From positions 1 through 10,375 of the forward strand of contig JBELMC010000094.1 in the NCBI GenBank assembly GCA_042096155.1: 10,375 nt of DNA. Reading direction: 5' to 3'. Positions 1-6,550 of the stretch are shown here, in pieces. The position numbers were made by a program, and so were the translations under genes. Under the pieces are notes generated by a model. That model was not told the origin of the DNA, did not search any database, and saw nothing but the letters and a program-made list of their open reading frames with translations. How positions within the stretch are numbered: position 1 is the stretch's first letter; every line of letters begins with the position of its first letter. The DNA is from Dinoroseobacter sp042096155. Its GTDB lineage: Bacteria > Pseudomonadota > Alphaproteobacteria > Rhodobacterales > Rhodobacteraceae.

Positions 1-93
1 CTCAAAAATACACTCTTCGCCGCCCGCACCGCAATGATTTATAGATATAGGCGCAGTGTCAGGACCAACAAACCTGCGATTAACCTCAGGCAT
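1..93 (-). CDS. possible partial ORF running off the left edge
   Basis: On the minus strand an ATG at 93-91 opens a frame that stays open for 31 codons to the window edge, beginning MPEVNRRFVGPDTAPISINH and containing two Cys (residues 21 and 28) and a Gly-rich patch. An in-frame TAG lies six codons upstream of the ATG, so this is the only ATG start available. The ATG is 25 bases past the DUF192 stop, which would suit a third gene in the same direction. Against it, there is no clear Shine-Dalgarno sequence, and the codons (two ATA, one AGG, many third-position A/T) are unlike the neighbouring genes. I do not recognise the protein. It could be the start of an acquired gene or simply non-coding sequence open by chance. 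Confidence 0.35.
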   Translation of the reverse strand, partial: MPEVNRRFVGPDTAPISINHCGAGGEECIFE

Positions 94-118
94 ATGAATT
101 TTAACGGTCTATTTCAGC

Positions 119-601
119 TTATTGAAAGGGACAGGGCCAAACCGCGTTGGCCCCAAAAAATGGGTGCTGCATCATATCGCCTTCCGAGATGCCAAAGCGG
201 CTTGCCAAACCGCCATTCACTTCCAGAACGGCTTGGATTTCGCGCCCGCCATCAATTGTCGTTTCATCCCGCGGCTGCGCATTTCTGTGCACATGTCGCA
301 CGACGCCATCGGCGCCAACGAAGATCATATCCAATGGTATCAGAGTGTTACGCATCCAAAATGTCGCGCGTTGAGGGGCGTCATAGACAAAAAGCATTCC
401 CTTATCGATTGCCATCTGCTCGACAAACATCAAGCCTCGTGATCGTTCAGACGGATCATCTGCCACGTCAACCCGAAACGTCGCCTGGCCCCAATCCCCC
501 CGCAGCGAGACACGTGTTTCGTGACATTGATCCGCGAACACAGTGCCCGGACAGCTGATCAAAGCCAAGCAGGCGGCATATGACACGCGCCATCGCGTCA
601 T
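119..601 (-). CDS. secreted DUF192 family protein
   Basis: This 160-residue protein matches the DUF192 family (PF02643), whose molecular role is not settled. A signal peptide is visible at residues 1-23 (basic start, hydrophobic stretch around 8-17, Ala-rich cleavage site VFA before DQ), so the mature protein probably acts in the periplasm. Family hallmarks follow in order: RSRGLMF (53-59), GMLFVYDAP...FWMRNTLIPLDMIFV (68-95) and VLEVNGGLASRFGISEGD (125-142). Length is normal for an exported DUF192 protein. The ATG is 3 bases after the stop of the cold-shock gene, so the two are almost certainly co-transcribed and probably translationally coupled. Nothing in the sequence gives a catalytic function. 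Confidence 0.9.
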   Translation of the reverse strand: MTRWRVSYAACLALISCPGTVFADQCHETRVSLRGDWGQATFRVDVADDPSERSRGLMFVEQMAIDKGMLFVYDAPQRATFWMRNTLIPLDMIFVGADGVVRHVHRNAQPRDETTIDGGREIQAVLEVNGGLASRFGISEGDMMQHPFFGANAVWPCPFQ

Positions 602-604
602 CTT

Positions 605-1129
605 TCAATCCCGAATTGCGGCATCCCAACTGAGAACTTCCAATGCAAGGTCCCCCCGGTCGCTCTTGCCGACGCGAACGGAAACGGCTTCGCCAGGCTG
701 TAGATCGGAAAACCCGCACCTTCGCAAAACATCCATATGGATAAATACATCCCCTGGCTTGCCGTGTATATTCAAAAAACCGAACCCCTTCACTTTGTCG
801 AACCATTTGACCCGGCTGGGCTCTAGGGGAAGGCTTGAGTATTCTTCCGCTGAGGGCATCATATCCAAGTCGAGGTCGGAAGAATCCTCACGTTTGATAT
901 GCAGAGCGACAATTTCCAGCGCTTGCGCACCACGGTCCGTGCTTTGCACACGCACCACGACATTGGTGCCCTCGGCGATTGAATTCTGGCCAAAATTGCG
1001 CAGCACATTGGCATGCAGCAAAATGTCTGGTCCGCCATTCTCTGAGACGATAAAGCCGAACCCTCGATTTGGGTCGAACCACTTCACTTGCCCCTCGATT
1101 GCGGGGGCCTCCAATATCTGTTTTTGCAT
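605..1129 (-). CDS. double cold-shock-domain protein (CspA family)
   Basis: This 174-residue protein has two cold-shock (CSD, OB-fold) domains, at about residues 12-74 and 105-167, joined by an acidic linker (roughly 75-104, with DSSDLDLD). Cold-shock domains bind single-stranded RNA or DNA and act as cytoplasmic RNA chaperones or transcription antiterminators. Each domain has the VKWFD strand and an RNP1 motif (RGFGFI at 22-27, KGFGFL at 114-119). The RNP2 motif is standard-like in domain 2 (VFIHM) but reads ILLHA in domain 1, where the usual aromatic is Leu. I chose the ATG at 1129, because the TTG four codons upstream (1141) has no ribosome site; even the ATG has only a weak AGAG. The AT-rich upstream region holds repeated boxes. 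DUF192 follows 3 bases downstream. Confidence 0.92.
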   Translation of the reverse strand: MQKQILEAPAIEGQVKWFDPNRGFGFIVSENGGPDILLHANVLRNFGQNSIAEGTNVVVRVQSTDRGAQALEIVALHIKREDSSDLDLDMMPSAEEYSSLPLEPSRVKWFDKVKGFGFLNIHGKPGDVFIHMDVLRRCGFSDLQPGEAVSVRVGKSDRGDLALEVLSWDAAIRD

Positions 1130-1201
1130 ATCTCTATTCAATCAAATGCCATTAAAAATTCCTAAACCAACATGTGCAGTTTGGGAGTAATTTTTTTAAA
1201 A

Positions 1202-1259
1202 ATGCAAGGGAAAATATAACCTTTGCATACAGTTGCATTTTGCGATGCGTGAAATGCAA
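1202..1259 (-). promoter_or_regulatory. four helically phased TTGCAT/ATGCAA boxes upstream of the cold-shock gene
   Basis: Four copies of one hexamer lie in 58 bases: ATGCAA at 1202-1207, TTGCAT at 1223-1228, TTGCAT at 1233-1238 and ATGCAA at 1254-1259. Start-to-start distances are 21, 10 and 21 bases, so all copies would face nearly the same side of the helix. Each 21-base pair is an inverted repeat; the right pair extends to 8 bases (TTGCATTT at 1233-1240, AAATGCAA at 1252-1259). A possible minus-strand -10 (TATATT, 1218-1213) lies inside the left pair, with no good -35. The layout suggests a multi-site operator for the cold-shock/DUF192 unit; the binding protein is unknown to me. Confidence 0.45.
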
Positions 1260-1264
1260 TGTAA

Positions 1265-1277
1265 TGACGTAACGTCA
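1265..1277. promoter_or_regulatory. 13-base palindrome TGACGTAACGTCA, possible operator
   Basis: TGACGT and ACGTCA flank a single central A, giving a perfect 6+1+6 palindrome between the pdxH stop (1305) and the four hexamer boxes. A one-base loop makes a hairpin implausible and no T-run follows on either strand, so it fits a dimeric protein-binding site better than a terminator. The likely controlled unit is the cold-shock gene downstream on the minus strand. I cannot assign the regulator. Confidence 0.35.
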
Positions 1278-1304
1278 CAAAGCCATTTAAAAACGTATGA
1301 GATT

Positions 1305-1907
1305 TTATGGGTTCAAACGGCTGATATCCCATGGCTTTTCAGGCGTTTCACGAGACCATCGGAACCGATCATGCAACCGAAAGGCGCCATCGGCCCAAAA
1401 CTCGATCTCCACGGGCGTGATGCGAAAACCGCCCCAAAAAGCTGGGCGCACAGGATCTGTGCCGTGGCGCAGACCCTGTTTTGCCACCTCGGTCATCAAA
1501 CTGGCACGACTTGCTAAAGGTTGCGACTGTTTCGAGGCCCATGCCCCGATGCGACTTTGCAGACTGCGCGATGCGTAATATGCATCGGCAATCGGACCGT
1601 CCTCTTTGGTGACGGTGCCTCGCACCCGAATTTGGCGTTGCAAAGACTTCCAGTGCATCACAAAAGCCGCCTTGCCACTTGCCAAGATCTCTTGCCCTTT
1701 GCGGCCCTCGTAGTTGGTATAAAAAACGAAGGCTGCCTCTTCTATGTCTTTGAGCAGAACCATTCGGACATTGGGCATCCCTTGCGGATCCACCGTCGCA
1801 AGCGCAATTGCGTTGGGGTCGTTGATCTCGGACGCCTCGGCATCGGCCAACCAGTCTTTGGCAAGCCGAAACGGGTCATCACCGGCAAAAATTCCTGTCC
1901 GCTCCAC
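1305..1907 (-). CDS. pdxH: pyridoxamine/pyridoxine 5'-phosphate oxidase
   Basis: PdxH is a cytoplasmic FMN enzyme that oxidises pyridoxamine or pyridoxine 5'-phosphate to pyridoxal 5'-phosphate, the last step of B6 cofactor synthesis and salvage. The family pattern is clear: NDPNAIALATVD (29-40), RMVLLK (48-53, FMN phosphate region), FVFYTNYEGRKG (60-71), RPAFWGGFR and the C-terminal RLNP. I place the start at the GTG at 1907. It has a strong GGGAG seven bases upstream, gives 200 residues, and leaves ERTGIFAGDDP at the N-terminus as in relatives I recall. The frame stays open upstream with ATGs at 1928 and 1964, but neither has a good ribosome site. The gene is divergent from fabI. The aminotransferase in this window would be one consumer of its product, though that is a general link only. 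Confidence 0.95.
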   Translation of the reverse strand: MERTGIFAGDDPFRLAKDWLADAEASEINDPNAIALATVDPQGMPNVRMVLLKDIEEAAFVFYTNYEGRKGQEILASGKAAFVMHWKSLQRQIRVRGTVTKEDGPIADAYYASRSLQSRIGAWASKQSQPLASRASLMTEVAKQGLRHGTDPVRPAFWGGFRITPVEIEFWADGAFRLHDRFRWSRETPEKPWDISRLNP

Positions 1908-1982
1908 TGGGCGTCTCCCTTGATGCATATTGGGCAATCGCCTAAACGACACCGTATCGCACAAGTGGATGGAGAAACGGTG
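1908..1982. promoter_or_regulatory. divergent pdxH/fabI intergenic region
   Basis: These 75 bases separate the divergent GTG of pdxH and ATG of fabI, so promoters for both genes should lie here or reach into the coding sequences. A weak plus-strand candidate is TTGATG (1920-1925) with TAAACG (1943-1948) 17 bases further on. I see no convincing minus-strand -35/-10 pair. Both ribosome sites are clear: GGGAG for pdxH at the left edge, and GGAG at 1971-1974 for fabI. Confidence 0.35.
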
Positions 1983-2783
1983 ATGTCAATGGCTGGGCTG
2001 ATGCAAGGCAAACGCGGTTTGATTATGGGGCTGGCCAACGACAAATCCATCGCATGGGGCATTGCGCAAGCGCTTCATCAAGCGGGCGCAGAGCTGGCCT
2101 TGACCTATCAAGGCGACGCAATGAAGAAACGAGCGGTGCCATTGGCACAACAGGTTGGCGCGTCCCTGGTGATGGATTGCGACGTCACCGATGACGCCTC
2201 AATGGATGCGTGTTTTGCCCAGATCCGCGACCAGTGGGGCCGATTGGATTTTATCGTGCACGCCATTGCCTATTCTGACAAAACCCAATTGCGCGGACGG
2301 TATGTTGAAACCTCGCGCGACAATTTTGCAATCAGCATGGACATTTCGGTCTATTCGTTCACGGCCATTTTGCAGCGCGCCGCTCCGTTGATGAACCACG
2401 GAGGTGCGGCGGTCACGCTCAGCTATCTTGGTGCGGAACGGGTGATGCCAAACTACAATATGATGGGGGTTGCCAAGGCTGCGCTTGAAGCTTCCGTAAA
2501 ATATCTTGCGGAGGATTTGGGGCGCGACGGCATTCGGGTCAACGCCATCAGCGCTGGCACGATCAAAACCCTAGCGGCCAGCGGAATCGGAGATTTTCGC
2601 GCCATCAAGACCCATACCGAAACCGGCGCTCCCTTGCGCCGGTCGGTGACCCAAGACGAGGTTGGCAATTCTGCACTATATCTTCTGTCAGACCTGGGAT
2701 CTGCCGTCACGGGCGAGCTGCTGCATGTCGACGCCGGGTATCACGCCATCGGCATGAATTGGATTGACAAGGACGACACCTGA
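1983..2783 (+). CDS. fabI: enoyl-[acyl-carrier-protein] reductase (NADH), FabI type
   Basis: FabI catalyses the last reduction of each fatty-acid elongation cycle, converting trans-2-enoyl-ACP to acyl-ACP with NAD(P)H in the cytoplasm. The 266-residue protein is a short-chain dehydrogenase fold of normal FabI length. The atypical nucleotide-binding start GLIMGLANDKSIAWGIA (12-28) is FabI-like. CDVTDD (66-71) follows the second strand, and VHAIAYSD is at 92-99. The catalytic Tyr-x6-Lys is Y158/K165 in NYNMMGVAKAALE, with Y148 ten residues before. SAGTIKTLAASGI (190-202) corresponds to the substrate-loop region. I chose the ATG at 1983, with GGAG eight bases upstream; a GTG directly before it (1980) is also possible. 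It is the first gene of the plus-strand series, divergent from pdxH. Rhodobacteraceae often carry more than one FabI, so it need not be the only one. Confidence 0.95.
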   Translation: MSMAGLMQGKRGLIMGLANDKSIAWGIAQALHQAGAELALTYQGDAMKKRAVPLAQQVGASLVMDCDVTDDASMDACFAQIRDQWGRLDFIVHAIAYSDKTQLRGRYVETSRDNFAISMDISVYSFTAILQRAAPLMNHGGAAVTLSYLGAERVMPNYNMMGVAKAALEASVKYLAEDLGRDGIRVNAISAGTIKTLAASGIGDFRAIKTHTETGAPLRRSVTQDEVGNSALYLLSDLGSAVTGELLHVDAGYHAIGMNWIDKDDT

Positions 2784-2857
2784 TCGCGACGACGACGCAA
2801 AGTCCATCCCAGGGGGCCGCGTCGCGCGCACCACGCCCCAAAACAAAGGAGCCTGCA

Positions 2858-3361
2858 ATGACCGACCGTTTGCCACATGAAAAGGGGTTCCATGTCAGTT
2901 GGGATCAGTTGCACCGCGATGCCCGCGCACTTGCATGGCGTCTCGATGGCAATGGCCCCGATGATGGGGCCTGGCGCGCCGTTGTCGCGATCACCCGCGG
3001 CGGCATGGCACCTGCGATGATTGTTGCCCGCGAGCTCGATATCCGCATGGTCGATACAATTAGTATCAAAAGTTATGATCACCAAACCCAGAGCGCACCA
3101 CAGGTCATCAAAGCCCCCGATATGAGTGTGATCGGCGACGGCACGGGTGTTTTGGTCATTGATGATCTGGTCGACACCGGCAAAACCCTGGAAGTGGTGC
3201 GCAAACACATGCCAGAGGCCCATGTGGCGACAGTCTATGCCAAGCCGTCAGGCCGCCCTATGGTGCAGACGTTCATCACCGAGGTCAGCCAGGACACGTG
3301 GATTTTCTTTCCCTGGGATATGGCACTTCAATATGTTGAACCGTATCGCGGCACGGATTGA
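2858..3361 (+). CDS. gpt: xanthine phosphoribosyltransferase, Gpt type
   Basis: This 167-residue purine phosphoribosyltransferase joins xanthine or guanine (and weakly hypoxanthine) to PRPP, making XMP or GMP in purine salvage. The type I PRPP-binding motif is VLVIDDLVDTGKTL (98-111). The N-terminal half has AITRGGMAPAMIVAREL (44-60), the pattern near the pyrophosphate loop. The C-terminal WIFFPWD (148-154) corresponds to the base-binding end of E. coli Gpt, which separates this family from HPRT. The start is firm, with AAAGGAG about seven bases before the ATG. It lies 74 bases after fabI; that gap can form a GC-rich stem but has no T-run. Substrate preference is inferred from the family. Confidence 0.93.
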   Translation: MTDRLPHEKGFHVSWDQLHRDARALAWRLDGNGPDDGAWRAVVAITRGGMAPAMIVARELDIRMVDTISIKSYDHQTQSAPQVIKAPDMSVIGDGTGVLVIDDLVDTGKTLEVVRKHMPEAHVATVYAKPSGRPMVQTFITEVSQDTWIFFPWDMALQYVEPYRGTD

Positions 3362-3408
3362 TATCTGATCACCGCCAATTTTGACCGATTTCGCAGCAGG
3401 AGCCGGAC

Positions 3409-4599
3409 ATGCATCTCAACCCCGCCTATGCCGCAACGGATTCTCCACCGGTGATGGAAGCCCGACGGTGGTTGTCAGACACGCCGCCCCCGGCCGATTT
3501 GCCACTGCTTAATGTCAGCCAGGCTGCACCGATCGACCCACCCCCCGAGGGCCTGCGCCGCGCTATGGCCGATGCCGTTTTGACCAATGACTCAACCCAT
3601 CTCTACGGACCTGTTTTGGGTCTGAATGATCTGCGCGACACGTTGGCCGCTCAGATCAGCAGGGTCTACCGCGGTTCGATCGGCCACGCCCAAACCGCGA
3701 TCACCGCAGGCTGCAATCAGGCCTTCTCGGCCGTGACAGCAACTTTGGCCGGACCTGGTGACGCGATCATGCTGCCCTGTCCGTGGTATTTTAACCATAA
3801 AATGTGGCTCGATATGTCGGGCGTCACGTGCCAGGTGTTGCCCACTGGTCCGGATTTACAGCCCGATCCACAGCACGCAGCGCGTCTGATCACGCCCGCC
3901 ACCCGCGCCATCGCGCTGACCAGTCCCAACAATCCAGGCGGGGTCGAGTATTCGGCCGACCTGTTGCGGGCGTTCTATGAATTGTGCAAATCGCGCGGCA
4001 TCGCCTTGATCGTGGACGAGACATACCGCGATTTTCACAGCCAGGCCGACGCGCCGCATGGGTTGTTTTGCGATCCCGACTGGGACCAGACATTGATTCA
4101 TCTTTACTCTTTCTCAAAGGCCTACCGTTTGACCGGTCACCGGGTCGGCGCTTTGGTGACAAATCCAGCCCGGATGGCCCAAGTGGAAAAATTCATCGAC
4201 TCCGTCACGATTTGCCCGTCGCAAATTGGCCAGCATGCGGCCCTTTGGGGCATGCGAAATCTGGCAGATTGGCTGGCGGCCGAGCGGCGGGAAATCCTCG
4301 CCCGACGCGACGCGATGAGCAAAGCTTTTCACAATCTAGACGGCTGGGAGCTGATGGGATGTGGCGCCTATTTCGGCTATGGCACCCATCCTTTCGCGAC
4401 CGAACCGTCCGATCAGCTTGCCCAACGGCTGGTCAAAGACCACGGTATCTTGCTGTTGCCGGGCACGATGTTTGGCCCCAAACGCACCCAGGGGGGCGAT
4501 GGATCTGCCGAGCGTCAGCTGCGTATTGCCTTCGCCAATATCGACAGCGCAGGCATTGCAACTTTGGCCGAGCGGCTCGCCGCCGTCACCGCCGTGTGA
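3409..4599 (+). CDS. class I/II PLP-dependent aminotransferase
   Basis: This 396-residue protein is a fold-type I aminotransferase, acting in the cytoplasm and using pyridoxal phosphate to move an amino group between an amino acid and a 2-oxo acid. Visible signature residues are Y66 and G71 near the N-terminus, SPNNPGG with N175, DETY with D203 and Y206, SFSKAYRLTGHR with the Schiff-base lysine K237 and phosphate-contacting R245, and LRIAFAN with R372, the expected carboxylate-binding arginine. The start has AGGAG six bases upstream of the ATG. It follows gpt by 47 bases and precedes ppiD by 90. The amino-acid substrate cannot be read from the sequence. Proximity to trpE is not good evidence for an aromatic substrate, because gpt and ppiD are unrelated neighbours. 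Confidence 0.9.
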   Translation: MHLNPAYAATDSPPVMEARRWLSDTPPPADLPLLNVSQAAPIDPPPEGLRRAMADAVLTNDSTHLYGPVLGLNDLRDTLAAQISRVYRGSIGHAQTAITAGCNQAFSAVTATLAGPGDAIMLPCPWYFNHKMWLDMSGVTCQVLPTGPDLQPDPQHAARLITPATRAIALTSPNNPGGVEYSADLLRAFYELCKSRGIALIVDETYRDFHSQADAPHGLFCDPDWDQTLIHLYSFSKAYRLTGHRVGALVTNPARMAQVEKFIDSVTICPSQIGQHAALWGMRNLADWLAAERREILARRDAMSKAFHNLDGWELMGCGAYFGYGTHPFATEPSDQLAQRLVKDHGILLLPGTMFGPKRTQGGDGSAERQLRIAFANIDSAGIATLAERLAAVTAV

Positions 4600-4627
4600 T
4601 CGCAGCGCCAACCGAGTCATCGGCCCC

Positions 4628-4656
4628 TTGTGACCGTCGGCCCGCTGGCGTATGTG
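4628..4656 (+). promoter_or_regulatory. candidate promoter for ppiD-trpE
   Basis: TTGTGA (4628-4633) and TATGTG (4651-4656) are separated by exactly 17 bases and lie 33 bases before the ppiD ATG. The -35 matches TTGACA at four of six positions and the -10 is weak. Position and spacing are good, base matches are modest. It would be the nearest promoter for trpE as well, since only 19 bases separate the two genes. Confidence 0.3.
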
Positions 4657-4689
4657 ACGGCTCAGGTTTTTATCGGGGGAAGCGCCACC

Positions 4690-6531
4690 ATGAAGGGCAA
4701 GGGCTCTAAGGTTTTCGTCTACATTCTGCTGGGTTTGTTGATCCTCGGTTTGGCCGGGTTCGGGATTGGATCATTTGGCGGGAATGTCCGCTCGATTGGC
4801 AAGGTGGGCGACACCGATATTGCCGTTGAGGATTACGCCAATGCCCTGCAGGCCGAACTTCGCAACATCTCACAACAGGCGGGCCGTGCCGTCAGTTTGC
4901 GCGAAATGCAGGCTGTCGGACTGGATCGCGAGGTGCTCAACCAGGTGGTAACCGCGGCAGCGCTGGAAAACGAAGCCGTGCGACTGGGGCTGTCCGTGGG
5001 GGATGAGATCGTCGCCGCAGAGATCCGCCGCATCCCCGGCTTTGCAGGCATTGATGGCACGTTTGATCGTCAAGCTTATGAATTTGCGCTGCGAAACTCT
5101 GGCGTGAATGCCAGCGATTTCGAAGAAAATGCCCGCAGCGAAGCCGCAGCGAGCCTGCTGCAAGCCGCCGTCATGGCCGGCGTTCAATCCCCCAGCACAT
5201 ATGCCGACACCCTGTTTGGCTATCTTGCCGAACGGCGCAACTTTTCATGGGCGCGGCTCAGCACGAATGATATCGCCTTGGATCTCGGCACGCCGACAAA
5301 GGCAGACCTGGCGGCAGTTTACGCCGAAAACCCCGAGAAATTCACTCTGCCTGAAACCCGGACGATCACTTACGCGTCTCTGACCCCGGAAATGCTGATC
5401 GAAACCATCGATATCCCCGAAGCCGAGCTGCGCGATGCCTATGCCGCGCGGCTGTCTGAATTCGTCCAGCCGGAACGTCGGATACTCTACAGGCTGGTTT
5501 TTGCAACGCAATCGGACGCAGAAATGGCACGGGCCGCAATCGATGCCAACACGACAGACCTCGAGACCCTTGCACTGGAGCGCGGTCTGACCCTCGATGA
5601 TATCGCCCTGGGCGAAGTGGCGCGCGCGGATCTGCCAGACAGCGTGTCAGAGCCTATTTTTGCACTGGAAGACACCGGCCTGGTGGGCCCGCTGTCTACC
5701 GATTTGGGGCCTGCTCTTTTTCGGGTCGCAGCACTTCTGAACGCGCAGGAAACTCCGTTCGAAGAGGTCCGCGAAGATCTTCACGCCGAGCTGGCCATCG
5801 ACCGGGCGGAGCGAGCGGTATCGGCCGAAGCCGAACCAATCGATGATCTTCTGGCGGGCGGCGCCACTTTGGAAGAGCTTGTAAACGAGACGGACATGCA
5901 TCTGGACACGATCGAGGTGACCGCGAATTCCGATGCCGGCCTGGCAGCTTACCAAGCTTTTCGCGATGCGGCCATGACCGCTGCGGGTGATGATTTTCCG
6001 GAACTGATCGAACTGGAAGACGGTGGCTTGGTGGTCCTGCGTGTCGATGCGGTGCGCGATCCGCGGGTACAGCCAATCGAAGAGGTCACCGCCTCTGTGC
6101 GCGATTTGTGGACCCAACAGGCAACCATGACGGCCCTGCGCGCCCAGGCTGAAACAACGCTTGGCGTCCTAGATCAGGGATTGTCGATGTCGGCTTTGGG
6201 TTTGGCGCCCGTGATTGAAACCGACCGAACCCGGGATGCGTTTATCGATGGGACACCACCTGCGTTGTTGTCCGAAGCGTTCTTATTGCCCCCTGGCGGC
6301 CGCGTTTTGGTGGATGGCAACGCAGAAATCTACATCGTCGAGCTGATCGAAGTGAAAGGCCCTGATCTTGACAATGAGCAAGGCGTTTTGTTGCGCCAGG
6401 TCCTCGCCCGCCAAGCAACCCAAAGCATGTCGCAAGACATGTTTGATGCTTTCTCTCGGGCTGTGCAACAAGAGGCCGGTTTGTATCTTGATCAAGGCGC
6501 GATCAATGCGGTCCACGCCCAATTTCCTTGA
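4690..6531 (+). CDS. ppiD: membrane-anchored peptidyl-prolyl isomerase/chaperone, PpiD-like
   Basis: PpiD-type proteins sit in the inner membrane, face the periplasm and assist folding of newly exported outer-membrane and periplasmic proteins near the Sec translocon. The 613-residue protein has a basic N-terminus (MKGKGSK), one membrane segment (about 8-28, VFVYILLGLLILGLAGFGIGS), a SurA-like N-terminal region (about 37-175), and a parvulin-like domain (about 262-355) beginning RRILYRLVF and ending GPALFRVAAL, followed by an acidic helical C-terminal region. Length is near that of E. coli PpiD. Several parvulin active-site positions look weak, as is common in PpiD, so chaperoning may matter more than isomerase activity. 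The start is the ATG at 4690, with GGGGA nine bases upstream and the membrane segment in the right place; upstream in-frame starts would add an unlikely leader. trpE follows after 19 bases. Confidence 0.88.
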   Translation: MKGKGSKVFVYILLGLLILGLAGFGIGSFGGNVRSIGKVGDTDIAVEDYANALQAELRNISQQAGRAVSLREMQAVGLDREVLNQVVTAAALENEAVRLGLSVGDEIVAAEIRRIPGFAGIDGTFDRQAYEFALRNSGVNASDFEENARSEAAASLLQAAVMAGVQSPSTYADTLFGYLAERRNFSWARLSTNDIALDLGTPTKADLAAVYAENPEKFTLPETRTITYASLTPEMLIETIDIPEAELRDAYAARLSEFVQPERRILYRLVFATQSDAEMARAAIDANTTDLETLALERGLTLDDIALGEVARADLPDSVSEPIFALEDTGLVGPLSTDLGPALFRVAALLNAQETPFEEVREDLHAELAIDRAERAVSAEAEPIDDLLAGGATLEELVNETDMHLDTIEVTANSDAGLAAYQAFRDAAMTAAGDDFPELIELEDGGLVVLRVDAVRDPRVQPIEEVTASVRDLWTQQATMTALRAQAETTLGVLDQGLSMSALGLAPVIETDRTRDAFIDGTPPALLSEAFLLPPGGRVLVDGNAEIYIVELIEVKGPDLDNEQGVLLRQVLARQATQSMSQDMFDAFSRAVQQEAGLYLDQGAINAVHAQFP

Positions 6532-6550
6532 TATTTCGGATATTTAAGTT

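Noticed and set aside
1233..1259. The 8-base inverted repeat as a pdxH terminator hairpin.
   Set aside because: The stem is AT-rich with an 11-base loop and no T-run follows on the minus strand; the repeat fits the phased-box pattern better.
2784..2857. GC-rich inverted repeat (CGACGC at 2793-2798, GCGTCG at 2819-2824) between fabI and gpt as a terminator or riboswitch.
   Set aside because: The loop is 20 bases, there is no T-run, and nothing resembles a purine riboswitch core.
3984..4709. Long plus-strand frame overlapping the aminotransferase gene.
   Set aside because: It lies in another frame of a gene with intact PLP motifs, and its Arg/Ala/Pro-rich translation is typical of out-of-frame GC-rich DNA.
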